Shown here piece by piece: positions 56,030-64,000 of a DNA stretch of 64,000 nt. Source of the stretch: Symbiodinium microadriaticum (lineage: Eukaryota; Sar; Dinophyceae; Suessiales; Symbiodiniaceae); the NCBI GenBank assembly GCA_001939145.1, contig LSRX01000007.1:1060612-1124611 (forward strand), in the 5' to 3' direction. Both the position numbers and the translations under genes were made by a program. Positions within the stretch are counted from its first letter, which is position 1. Each line of letters starts with the position of its first letter. A model generated the notes under the pieces. It was not told the origin of the DNA. It made no database searches and saw only the letters and a list, made by a program, of their open reading frames with translations.

Positions 56030-56239
56030 CTGGAGGATCTGGCCCCGGAGACGCGCTTCACCAGCCAGCAGGGCCGGAAGTGCCGAAGGAAGCCGGGGCC
56101 CTGCACAAATGAACTCCCTTCTTTTGTCCCTCGGCCTCCCTCGGCCTCTCGGCAACTCTCGGCCAAGGCCTTACACCATGGACCAGGCCGCAGGATGCAA
56201 CGGGTGGAAAGGCCGAGCTGGCGAGTTGAGCATAGTTGA
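56030..56239 (+). CDS. probable terminal exon, basic
   Basis: Encodes ASLEDLAPETRFTSQQGRKC, RRKPGPCTNELPSFVPRPPS and a basic tail ending WRVEHS before TGA. A T10-plus pyrimidine tract precedes it. A longer frame (55740-56303) overlaps it and is the alternative. Confidence 0.4.
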   Translation: MEDLAPETRFTSQQGRKCRRKPGPCTNELPSFVPRPPSASRQLSAKALHHGPGRRMQRVERPSWRVEHS

Positions 56240-56571
56240 GCTCTGCATCTGCATGCTTTCATTCGGTCTTCTACTCACTGAGATTCCAAGATATGCACCG
56301 TGACTGGACCAGGACTGACAATCGAAGGCTGCAAGGACCATCTCGAATTCTGTGATCGGCTTCGCCATTCCATTGGCAGGTTCTTTCTATCTGAAGTGTC
56401 AGGTGATCTCGATTTCGGCATCAGCTTTGCACTGTTCCATACAAGCTTTGTGTGGTTTCACTGCAGCCTGAGCTCTGGAGCCTGTACGAGCGAGCGCCTT
56501 CCAGTGCAGTGCCAGTGGACCAAGCCTGTCGGGCTGCATCTTGATCTTTGCATGCTGTCAAGTCCAGGACA

Positions 56572-56790
56572 AGTGTCGCATGAACAGCATTGCAGAGAAG
56601 TGTCCGGCGAAGCTTTGCGCAGCGGCAGTTTTCTTCACGTTCCCTGGCTTGGTGAGGCGTCTTCGCATTGCCGGTCATTTGTTTTGTTAGCTGTGCTGCC
56701 AGGAACTCGGGCTTCTGTCACCTCTACGACGAGTGTGAAGAGACGGAGCCAGACCGGAGCGCTCTGCTTCTCCACCGGGAGGCGCCGGAG
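56572..56790 (+). CDS. PAN-like exons
   Basis: About 56580-56665 encodes NSIAEKCPAKLCAAAVFFTF and ends near a GTGAGG donor. About 56691-56790 encodes CAARNSGFCHLYDECEETEP. The order C--C-AA--FF--P ... GFCHLYDEC matches PAN/apple domains. The gap between the two is under 40 bp, too short for a usual intron, so a frameshift or misplaced border is possible. The 297-aa frame 56300-57193 is a competing reading. Confidence 0.4.
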
Positions 56791-56959
56791 TCCCGGAATC
56801 CGCTGCTGGTCCGAGTCACCGCCCTCCAGGTCACGGCCTTGCAGACCTGGCCTGGGCTTGTCGAGAAGGGCGAGGAGTGCAACCCGAGCTTGGCTCTGCA
56901 TCGGATCCGTCATGACTTGGCACTTGGAGGCCTCTCCTGAGTTCGCTTTCCCTTTGCAA

Positions 56960-57755
56960 GCCAAGGAATCCTGGCATGTTCGACTTCGGCACGGGCCCTC
57001 AGTCGTTCAGCATCCTGGCCCAGCTGTCGAACGTCAAACTGAAGAAAATCCAAGGTGGGACATGGAACAACTGCAGCCACAGCACGTTTGTAAGAGTGTG
57101 CTCTTTTACAGGACAAGTGCAGGGCCCTATCCTGAGCAAACTCAGCACAGGACGAGGCTGGAGGGAGCGATAGGAGATGACAGCAGGTTCTGAAGTGAAC
57201 AATGGTCGAGGCAAGAGCTACTGGCCTGATGCCCGCGGGTGGGAGTTCGGCGTCATCTACGACAAGAAGCCGGGCTCTCATCTGCGGGATTCCGGCAAGC
57301 CGGAAGCCAGGTTCCCAATGTGTCGGACTGATGCAGACCTATGCAGACACGGAGCCAGAACTCCCACGGGTGAGCTGAAGGGTGCGGAGCAACCCCAGCA
57401 ATGAGGTGCCGATGCCGACTGCTGCGCTTCCTCTTGCGCACAGTCTCTGGGCATACGCTCCTCACTCTGAGAGCTCTGCCTTTTCGTGTAATGGCCCTGT
57501 AGTGAATTTGTCGTGGATGGCCAGACGCTGTTTGGGCTTTGGGTTTGGCGTGGCAATGCGTCGCACCCATCAACAGAGCACTTCACCATTGCACCCAGCG
57601 CCCTGTTATTGCCTGATCAGGTTTTACGGGTACGGCACGACCCCGCTGACAGGGGCAGAGGCGGCGCTTTCTCGCCAGTCTCTTTCAGCCTCAACAGGTA
57701 CTCGAAGCTTTCGAGGGGGCGTCTCTTTTCCGCGAGCAGAAAGCTACTGACTTGA
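56960..57755 (+). CDS. probable exons of an extracellular-type protein
   Basis: 56960-57053 encodes MFDFGTGPQSFSILAQLSNV and KLKKIQ up to a GTGGGA donor. 57187-57404 (acceptor GACAGCAG) encodes NGRGKSYWPDARGWEFGVIY and LCRHGARTPTGELKG to TGA. About 57502-57755 encodes EFVVDGQTLFGLWVWRGNAS and HPSTEHFTIAPSALLLPDQ to TGA. The pieces look beta-rich and lectin- or laminin-G-like, but I cannot name a family with confidence. Confidence 0.4.
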
Positions 57756-58486
57756 CGGATGCTTGAAGCCTGCACCTGCTGAAGACCTTTTGCACGACAG
57801 GTGGAAGTTGCAATGTCTTTCGATGCCAAGGCTGCCTAAAGGGCCTTGAACTTGAACCATACAAGTGGTCTTTGCTATTTTCATAGGTGGTGGTTCGCTG
57901 AGAATCTGGGAATCCTGATAGCAAGGCTTTGGAGATGACAGCTTTTGAATGCTTTCATGCTCAGCTTGAGAGGAGTGGGCAGTGCCGCCTGGGCGGTGAT
58001 AGGTCTGGCTAATCAAGCTCATACTTTCACTGCTGTCATGTAGAGGCTGCGAGGCTGTTTGCAAGTAGCCTGGATCCGACCTGGACAACATGTTCCAAAA
58101 TTCGGGACTTGCTCTACCCTGTCCAGGATTTCACCACCACTATGTGGGTCAATGGCAAGGAGGATACTACAGTAGCTGTTGCAGGTAACGGGGCGCAGAT
58201 GCCGGAAATCATGATGGGGAGGTCTGCTTGTAGCGCTCAAGCTGGTTGATGTGGGCAGCCAGTGACTGCTTGCAAGCCTGTCAGGAGAAAGTTGCACAGC
58301 GACCTCAGTGGTATCGCACCCGCTTCGCCGGTGATTTCTCCTCGCGTGCAAAGCTAACGTGCCCAGCGCCGCAGTATAAATCAGGCAGACACAGATTCAG
58401 GCATTCAGACAAGCAGCCATGAAGGAGCTGGCAGACACCCTGCTATAGCTAAGTTAAGCCGCTTTTTCACTGATCCACTTCAGAAG
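57756..58486. other. no confident gene
   Basis: A 115-aa minus frame (58091-57744) is open. No plus-strand exon recognised. Confidence 0.3.
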
Positions 58487-58675
58487 GCAATGGTATCGTT
58501 AGCAGACTCGATGCTGAGGATTGGCCGGCGAAGCGGTGGCTCCCGGCTCTTCGACGGCCTCTTGCTCGGAGGAACTCGGAGTGCCGATGTAAGAACCGTA
58601 AGAGACTGCCAAGGCCAGCTCTTCAACGTGGTTCTCTACCGCGGCGTGCTGGAGGACAAGGCCAGGCAGCTCTGA
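58487..58675 (+). CDS. possible coding exon, unknown protein
   Basis: Encodes MVSLADSMLRIGRRSGGSRL, RTVRDCQGQLFNVVLY and GVLEDKARQL to TGA. A second frame is equally open. It lies just upstream of the intronless gene at 58989. Confidence 0.35.
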   Translation, partial: AMVSLADSMLRIGRRSGGSRLFDGLLLGGTRSADVRTVRDCQGQLFNVVLYRGVLEDKARQL

Positions 58676-58908
58676 TCCACGAAGTCTTTCAGCGCAGTGT
58701 TGGCAGCTGCTGGAGGACTTTGGTGTGGAGGTCACCACTCTGAAGTATCAGTTCGTTGGAGTTGGAAGGACGCTTAGCGATGACTGGATCCAGGCCAGGA
58801 GCAGCAAGTGTCCACGGAGTGAGGGTGGGAGATAGTTTTAAATCCGAGCGGTCAGGAGTATCACGCAGCAGGGCAACCTTGCCCTCAGCTGAAAGACCAA
58901 AAGTCAGC

Positions 58909-58932
58909 TTGGCTAAGCCATTTCGGATCAAG
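58909..58932 (+). other. degenerate tandem spliced-leader relic
   Basis: CCATTTCGGATCAAG (58918-58932) matches 13 of 15 bases of the dinoflagellate SL 3' part CCATTTTGGCTCAAG. It is directly preceded by TTGGCTAAG (58909-58917), which matches SL end TTGGCTCAAG with one base missing. The junction falls exactly where recycled SL-containing mRNAs are known to join. Confidence 0.5.
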
Positions 58933-58988
58933 ACTCCAAAGCTGGGCTCTGTGACAGGTCCTTTGTGACTGACTCCCGGCTTGATCCC

Positions 58989-59504
58989 ATGTCCGAGAAC
59001 CTGTCTCCCGTCGCGTATGAGGCTGCCGTGGACAACTTCAATGCGCTCGCGGAAGCAATGGGCGGAAGGGGGGCTGATGACATGACTTTTGAGAGCACTG
59101 ACGGAGAGAAGTTGGAGGAGATGGTCTCCGAATGTGGAAATGGTGTATTTCTTGTCTTGCTTGGGGGCGGTGATGTGGATATGACGAAGCATTCAAACAA
59201 GCTCTACATCAGTGAGCCTCGCTCTGACGAAGACATTTACGAGTACATTCACAGCTTCGTTATCATCAAGACAGAAGAAGAGGGAGTGCAGTGCTTTCAG
59301 CAATATCCCGGCGGGATGGACAGTGACAAGGAACTCTTCTCAGTTGAGCCTGAGTTCTGGGATGGCTTGCGACGCTTAACAGCCCACAGCCGCGCGGGAG
59401 TGGTCCCAAAGACTTTCCAGCGTCTCTTCTGTGGCAGCGTTGAGCCATCGCCAGCACTGCTTCCACAACATGATACGATGATCGTGAAGGCCCTTGCCTA
59501 TTGA
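58989..59504 (+). CDS. intronless gene, unknown acidic protein of 171 aa
   Basis: ATG 58989 to TGA 59502 is one open frame. It is rich in Asp, Glu and Met: MSENLSPVAYEAAVDNFNAL, MTFESTDGEKLEEMVSECG, VFLVLLGGGDVDMTKHSNKL, DIYEYIHSFVIIKTEEEG, FWDGLRRLTAHSRAG. No signal peptide or membrane segment; probably cytosolic with an alpha/beta fold. An upstream in-frame GTG at 58965 would add 8 residues, but the ATG is preferred. A tandem SL relic 56 bp upstream and the lack of introns suggest descent from a reverse-transcribed mRNA. The 167-aa minus frame 59192-58689 is taken as a shadow. Family unknown. Confidence 0.75.
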   Translation: MSENLSPVAYEAAVDNFNALAEAMGGRGADDMTFESTDGEKLEEMVSECGNGVFLVLLGGGDVDMTKHSNKLYISEPRSDEDIYEYIHSFVIIKTEEEGVQCFQQYPGGMDSDKELFSVEPEFWDGLRRLTAHSRAGVVPKTFQRLFCGSVEPSPALLPQHDTMIVKALAY

Positions 59505-60321
59505 TGGGCTGGTTCGTCGTTGTCAAATTTACTTCACGTAAGTGGTGGTCTGAGATTCACAGTTTGCCTGTTTGCTGTTGGTAAGCCATTAATTGCGACA
59601 ACACGGCCGACCTGTGCGAACCTAGTTTTGAGCTGCTTGTCACATCACTCCCATGAACATGTCCATTTCTGCGATCTGTGCATTGGTGTTGCTCTTCTCG
59701 TGGGAGTGAAACACGACAGCAGTTCACGACCTGCCTGAAGACCGTCGCAAAGATTGGCCTTAAGCATCATCTTGTTCTTACCTTGAAGTGTTGCTGTTGG
59801 TGCTCTGCGGGGCCAGAACACGACGGCCTCATACAGGCATAATTCGTCACTTGAATGGTGACAGTGCAGCATCCCCCCTGGCACGAACGGTCTAGCTCAA
59901 ATGAGCTGTTGGGGTAGTCATCGTTTCGCTATCTTCCGGCACACCAAACTCGCCCGAAATCTTTCCCTGTGGCTGTGGCGAAGAAGACAGTGAGGTGCAG
60001 CAGGCTTCACAGTATGGTATGACAGATCCGGGCTTGAGATATGCAATGTCCGCGTCTGAAGGTGCGGACGTCTCTGCTAGAAGAGGAGGCGCCATTGTGG
60101 GCGGAGGAGAACTTGAGCTTGCTTGCTGGCCTGACTTCAGCTTCGGTGGAGAAGTGCCATAGGAAGAAAGTATAGATTTCTGTGATGTCGTCACTGCTAT
60201 CTTGCAGGGCATGGCTAAGCGACTGTGAACGAGCAGAAGTGCGTCCCTGCGACATGCAGGCCGACTCCAGCAGCGCCGGTGTCGCGGAAGCCGGCAATTG
60301 GAGCGAGGCGGAGAGCTCAAC

Positions 60322-60686
60322 ATGACTCAAGCTTATGTCATGACCGCTACTCGCAGGCTGTGCCGTGCAAGGGTTGCAGCCGCTACACTCAACACCGTGT
60401 TGGTGGAGTTTGCCAGTATGCAGCCTTGTTGCAATGAGTTTTTGGATGGAGATCGAAGAACGGCTTATCAGTGCGGCAACTGGTAAGTTGGCAAGACAAT
60501 GCCAGACCACAGGGAAGTACAGCTTTTGTTGTTTCTTTCGGTGCTTCTTGTGCCATAGTTTCTCGAAGCCATCAGTACAGTAGATATGCTGAAGGCTGCA
60601 TGTCTCGAGCAATTGCGGCTCAGGACAAGTCCAAGACCACGTGTGCAGTGTGCATGCCGCCGCATGAAGGAGCTGTCGACAATTAG
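60322..60686 (+). CDS. probable coding exons, Cys-rich
   Basis: 60322-60482 begins ATG and encodes TQAYVMTATRRLCRARVAAA, LVEFASMQPCCNEFLDGDRR and YQCGN, ending in phase 2 at a consensus GTAAGT. About 60525-60686 encodes GASCAIVSRSHQYSRYAEGC, MSRAIAAQDKSKTTCAVCMP and a TAG stop. Phases of the two do not match through any acceptor I can see, so another exon or border is needed. The overlapping 235-aa minus frame is considered a shadow. Confidence 0.45.
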
Positions 60687-60751
60687 GCATGCAGTGCATT
60701 CGCGTTACTTCCATACTCGTTGCTCACCGAGTCTTCCTGCCGGGACTGCTG

Positions 60752-60874
60752 GGACTGCGAGGAGTCTTCAACTGCCAATGCGGCCGGCGCTTTCCGCACA
60801 CCTGCGCCCCCTGTGGCAAAGAAGAGCTGTGCTCGTCCTTGGCCAATGAGGTGGGGCGGGAGGGGTTTTTTTGA
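60752..60874 (+). CDS. possible exon with zinc-ribbon-like Cys pattern
   Basis: One frame encodes GVFNCQCGRRFPHTCAPCGK and EELCSSLANEVG to TGA 60872. The C-C ... C--C ... C spacing could bind zinc. Another frame here reads SSTANAAGAFRTPAPPVAKK and is as plausible. Confidence 0.3.
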   Translation, partial: GLRGVFNCQCGRRFPHTCAPCGKEELCSSLANEVGREGFF

Positions 60875-61218
60875 AGCATGCAGATAGAGTAGGACTGGCC
60901 TTGTCAACCGTCACTAAGTTCGTAAGGATCACAGGCAGAACCTACCAATCCCCTGTCAGCCTCCGCTGGAGCTGGGACGCGCCACGATGAATGGCGTCAG
61001 CTTTCAGCTCAACTGTCAGTCCTCCGGAACTGCACCTTTGGCCGCAGAGCAGATTTTGGTTTGAACGTTCCAGCATTGCGTTGAATCGTTTGAGACCCGG
61101 GATCCGCGTGTGAGTGCAGAGGAGTTTCTGGGCTTGGGCACGGTACATGCTTCGGTATTTATGAATTTCAGAACAGCGTTGCTCCAGAAATCTCTGCAAG
61201 CCCCGCAGCCAGGTGCAG

Positions 61219-61329
61219 CTGCAGGCGCAAGTGGTGGCACCTTACGGCCAGGGCCCAAGTTTGGGTTTCCGGGAGATCTCATGGGCCGTGGGCCGTGAGG
61301 CGATGGGTTTCACGGGTTTGCTGGCGTTG
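61219..61329 (+). CDS. probable coding exon, unknown protein
   Basis: Acceptor AGCCAGGTGCAG, 37 codons in phase 0, donor GTAAAG. Encodes LQAQVVAPYGQGPSLGFREI and SWAVGREAMGFTGLLAL. Confidence 0.45.
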
Positions 61330-61634
61330 GTAAAGAGAGCTGGGAGGCAAGCAAGCAGGTGTGGGCCCAGCTGCAACCTAGTCGAACACACAGGGCATAA
61401 AGATGGCCCTTGAACACCGAGAACCTCAGCCAAAGCGTAAGTAACAACCTATCAGTGCCGCGCACGAATCCAAGCTTCACAAGGTGGCTCAGACGTGTTC
61501 TACCTCTCCATGGGTAGCTGCCCATCATGGAGGCTGGACAGAAGGAGTGAGTGATGGCATTGTCGTGGACTCTGCCACTGCTCTCATCTCTTGCGCTGAG
61601 GGATGTGCTTTTTTTTTTCTCTTTGTTCCCGCAG

Positions 61635-61799
61635 GTGGTTCCTGCATTCGGGCTGGGGGACGAACTGCGCTGAGGACGGCATTGACGGCAGTGGGAGGTT
61701 GGGAGCAGTCTCCTTGTATCACAGTGTGGAAGACCTTTTGGCAGGACGACAACTGTGCGTATCAAGACGAGCCACGCTGGACCGTGAAGTCGGAGCCGT
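61635..61799 (+). CDS. probable coding exon, Cys- and Trp-rich
   Basis: A long pyrimidine tract and CCCGCAG acceptor lead to 165 bp ending at a consensus GTAAGT donor, so the splice borders are strong. Two frames are open: one with GGWEQSPCITVWKTFWQDDN and CAYQDEPRWTVK, one with SGWGTNCAEDGIDGSG and SLYHSVEDLLAGRQLC. Phase alone cannot choose. Confidence 0.5.
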
Positions 61800-62057
61800 G
61801 TAAGTTGCTGGACTCACATCGAAAGGGCTCTTTGTCGGGAGGCGGGAATTCCTGTATTGCACAACAAAGGCTGCGAGAGGGAAAACATTTTGCCACTTGG
61901 AAGAATTCAATCAGCCAGGCAGTGCACCGCTTGATTTCTGTTTGTGCAAGCGCTGGCTCGGCCCGGGATCCGGAATCCACGGCGAGATGGCACTGGACTT
62001 TCAGATTGCTCAGGTCACCTTTCGGCCCTCCCATCCCGGTGACATCAAACTGACGAG

Positions 62058-62216
62058 GCTGCTGGGAAAGGGGGTGTTTTTAGCTCGAGACTCGTCGACT
62101 CTGCGGCTCTGCCATTGATCCGGTGCGAGATTTTGTGCCCTGACCTGCCTCGCGTGTTGGACACTGTGGTCTTGCAAAGCATGTTTCCAGCTCTTGCCGG
62201 CTGCCTTGCTGCCTGG
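62058..62216 (+). CDS. probable coding exon, unknown protein
   Basis: Phase 0 from an acceptor ACTGACGAG to a GTGGGT donor. Encodes AAGKGGVFSSRLVDSAALPL, IRCEILCPDLPRVLDTVVLQ and SMFPALAGCLAAW. The frame stays open beyond. Confidence 0.45.
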
Positions 62217-62369
62217 GTGGGTGGAGGTTCTGAGCGTGGGTGGAGACTCGGACAAACTTTGGCCACAGACCAGAGAAGCAGGGTGGGCGCACTTACGAAC
62301 TGGTGGCGACTCGATGGTAGGCTTGTAAAGTTGGCTTGGCTTCGGAGCTGGACTGAAGCAGCTCCAAGT

Positions 62370-62557
62370 TCAGATCAGTGTGCAAAACGGCCGTAGTCGC
62401 CGTAACCGGGAAGAGAGGGCTAGAGAATGGCAAGCAGGGCTGCGTGCCCATACGAGAGTTTAAGACTCTAGCACAGCCCTGGATCGAGCGCAGTGCCCTC
62501 TCCTGGCTTCCGAAGGCTGCGGCTGACAAGTGGCTCCGATTTTTGCACGCCTCTTGA
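62370..62557 (+). CDS. possible terminal exon, unknown protein
   Basis: Encodes SVCKTAVVAVTGKRGLENGK, CVPIREFKTLAQPWIERSAL and SWLPKAAADKWLRFLHAS before TGA. Trp and Lys-rich; borders approximate. Confidence 0.4.
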
Positions 62558-62649
62558 CGGCAGACTCGTCCTGCAGCTGTTCAGGCAAGCTGCCTGTGCA
62601 ACCGTAGGAAAGCTGCTTTCAGCTGGATTTCTCGCAGAGCTGGCTCAGG

Positions 62650-62809
62650 TTTGAGCCACTTCCACCTGCCAGCACTACGACAACCACGACCTACACGACT
62701 CCACCGTCGGGAACTGAGGATGGCCCGCTTCTTTCCGAGAGGATGCCAGTGACTGTTCATGCTTACGAATTCCCGGGATGGGGCCTTCAAGTGAAACTTG
62801 CGACCCGAG
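62650..62809 (+). CDS. probable exon with Thr-rich linker
   Basis: After acceptor GAGCTGGCTCAG the frame encodes FEPLPPASTTTTTTYTTPPS, then EDGPLLSERMPVTVHAYEF and PGWGLQVKLATR, ending at a possible GTACTT donor or continuing to 63054 in the same frame with GTCKALAHLKQKKPPI. Thr/Pro linkers of this kind join extracellular domains in many dinoflagellate proteins. Confidence 0.5.
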
Positions 62810-62895
62810 GTACTTGCAAGGCGCTTGCCCATCTGAAGCAGAAGAAGCCACCGATTTCAACAACTGCCCTTTCCGATACTACGTCACGGCCTGAG

Positions 62896-63490
62896 GGCTG
62901 TGTCGACGCCGTCGGCGCGCTTTCTTGCGGCGTCGCTTCTGGATGCATGGGTTCCGTATCCCGCCTCTTGCGAAGGTTTTGGAAGTGCTTTCCACCGCCG
63001 GGGACGAGGCAAGGCTCCACCACCGGCGGCAAGACAGCGAGATTCCGAATGTAGCAGGCCGCGTGGAAGATCGGCGAGTTGCGCCTCTACCACCTCAATG
63101 CCAGGGGACGACTTCGGAAGCCGCTCGCCACAGATTTGATTTGGCTGAGTAGAAGCTGCAGGACCGACCGATCTCCAGAGAAAGCAGTGTATGATCCTTG
63201 GGAGTTTTCACTGGTTCAGACTGCTGTGCATACTAGTCCAGTTCTTGTTACGGTATACTCAGAGCACCTTTGTGCCACTTGTGCCGAACAGCGCCCTCCA
63301 GCAGCTCACCTTAGGTTCCCAAGCTCAGATGTGCGTGCAGAGCTCGTCCAGGAGCATTTGCGCAGCTTTGCGGAATATCCCGTCCTTGCGACAGACTTTT
63401 GAACTCTCCCCAGCAACTCTCGGTGATGCCGCTCAAGCATGCCATTCTGCAACTAGCCCTTGGGATCCATGTGGCGACTTCATGTTTTAG
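62896..63490 (+). CDS. overlapping coding-like frames, probable gene end
   Basis: 62896-63152 encodes WMHGFRIPPLAKVLEVLSTA, RRQDSEIPNVAGRVEDRRV and a TAG stop. 63079-63402 in another frame encodes EKAVYDPWEFSLVQTAVHTS, VLVTVYSEHLCATCAEQRPP and VRAELVQEHLRSFAEYPVLA. A third frame begins ATG 63191 with a signal-peptide-like stretch (WFRLLCILVQFLLRY) and runs to 63490. At most one or two are real. Confidence 0.4.
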
Positions 63491-63658
63491 AGATGCAGAG
63501 GAGTGCTCGGACGAAACGGATTGTGAGAGGTTTTGCTCAGGGATACGCGTGTAGTGAAACACACGTGTGTGTGCAGTAACATGCGATAACGGCGCATCGC
63601 CGCAGTCACTCCGCTCGAGCGCCGATTTTGAGAGAACAGATAGTCGCCGCTTCGAGCC

Positions 63659-64000
63659 ATGTCGCACTCTTGCCCGCCGGCCCAGAGGAAGGCCCCGCCG
63701 GTGCCGCCACCACAACGCAAGGCGCCGCCGCCGCCTTTGCCGGAGCCTGAACTTCGAGGACTACCACTCGCCGTGGCCAACTTGCGGTGTGTCCTCCAGT
63801 CGGCCCGCGCCGGTGGTTGGGTGGCTTGGCGGGACCTGGCGGCGGAAATGACGGTGGAAGACCGACTGGCCTTGGCGGAGTTCTCGTCGGCGCTCATGGT
63901 TGTCGAGCCATCTCGCATGCCGAACGCCGCGGCCCTGGGGGAGACTATGAGGCGCCGCCTGCCGGCCACAGCAGCGACCGCCAGTCAGGTGCCGCAGGGG
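63659..64000 (+). CDS. gene start truncated by window end, Pro-rich N-terminus
   Basis: ATG 63659 opens a frame with no stop to the last base (114 codons). It begins MSHSCPPAQRKAPPVPPPQR with the QRKAPP unit twice, then LAVANLRCVLQSARAGGW, DLAAEMTVEDRLALAEFSSA and MRRRLPATAATASQ. GC content rises sharply here. The Pro-rich head and helical continuation suggest an intracellular protein; a retroelement gag start is an alternative. Confidence 0.55.
   Translation, partial: MSHSCPPAQRKAPPVPPPQRKAPPPPLPEPELRGLPLAVANLRCVLQSARAGGWVAWRDLAAEMTVEDRLALAEFSSALMVVEPSRMPNAAALGETMRRRLPATAATASQVPQG

Noticed and set aside
56300..57193. 297-aa plus ORF, the longest in the window
   Set aside because: Only its first third looks coding. 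Later parts conflict with better frames carrying PAN-like Cys patterns, and exons of this length are atypical here.
58689..59192. 167-aa minus ORF over the intronless gene
   Set aside because: Shadow of the acidic plus-strand gene: Asp/Glu codons read backwards give Ser/Leu/Phe/His-rich frames.
60007..60714. 235-aa minus-strand ORF, and the 143-aa one at 59892-60323
   Set aside because: The plus strand has an ATG-started exon ending at a consensus GTAAGT donor over the same bases. The 59892-60181 minus part is the least certain rejection.
1..64000. Prokaryotic features (RBS, operators, rho-independent terminators, CRISPR, IS elements)
   Set aside because: Gene structure, introns and retroelements are eukaryotic; palindromes such as 1546-1784 are foldback elements and lack terminator U-tracts. 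The repeats seen are contiguous, without spacer-repeat alternation.

Overview
The window reads as nuclear DNA of a dinoflagellate. No genus is assigned. Four things support this: (1) degraded retroelements at the left end whose reading frames match those recurrent in dinoflagellate genomes (Ty1/copia pol pieces, an RNase H remnant, a LINE reverse transcriptase end); (2) plus-strand coding split into short exons by introns of about 55-150 bp, some with GC-AG ends; (3) a degenerate tandem relic of the dinoflagellate spliced leader just before the clearest intronless gene; (4) abundant microsatellites and Thr-rich linkers. No ribosome binding sites, operons, rRNA, tRNA or CRISPR arrays were seen.

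Layout. 1-9 kb is a mobile-element graveyard: a copia RNase H end (1-270, minus), a second RNase H remnant (360-1210, plus), a foldback element (1546-1784), a broken copia element on the minus strand (about 2.07-6.32 kb) interrupted by a 42-bp self-complementary minisatellite and a ~245-bp tandem repeat, a LINE RT end (6.54-6.96 kb, plus) and a faint LINE endonuclease trace (8.69-9.05 kb, minus). 9.4-10.3 kb is microsatellite. From about 10.5 kb to the right edge nearly all convincing coding signal is on the plus strand, as expected of a unidirectional dinoflagellate gene cluster, in many small exons. The best gene models, with compatible splice phases, are: 13.77-14.24 kb (unknown C-terminus), 14.29-15.55 kb (signal peptide plus fibronectin type II domain), 22.73-23.65, 26.60-26.96, 27.61-27.87, 34.84-35.31 (PAN/apple-like domain), 42.38-43.24, 45.85-46.20 and 50.38-51.06 kb. 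A fucolectin-type (FTP) lectin strand lies at 53.34 kb, further PAN-like exons at 32.97 and 56.7 kb, a single-exon gene at 58.99-59.50 kb, and a gene start cut by the window end at 63.66 kb. Microsatellite-rich spacers at 49.2-50.0 and 54.0-54.6 kb separate groups of exons.

Function. Several exon groups (FN2, PAN, FTP, Cys-rich and Thr-rich pieces, signal peptides) point to secreted or cell-surface proteins, perhaps carbohydrate- or adhesion-related, but most exons belong to no family I recognise. Exon calls rest on an open frame, protein-like composition, splice consensus and phase agreement. Single exons without a phase-matched partner are tentative, and where two frames look equally coding this is said.
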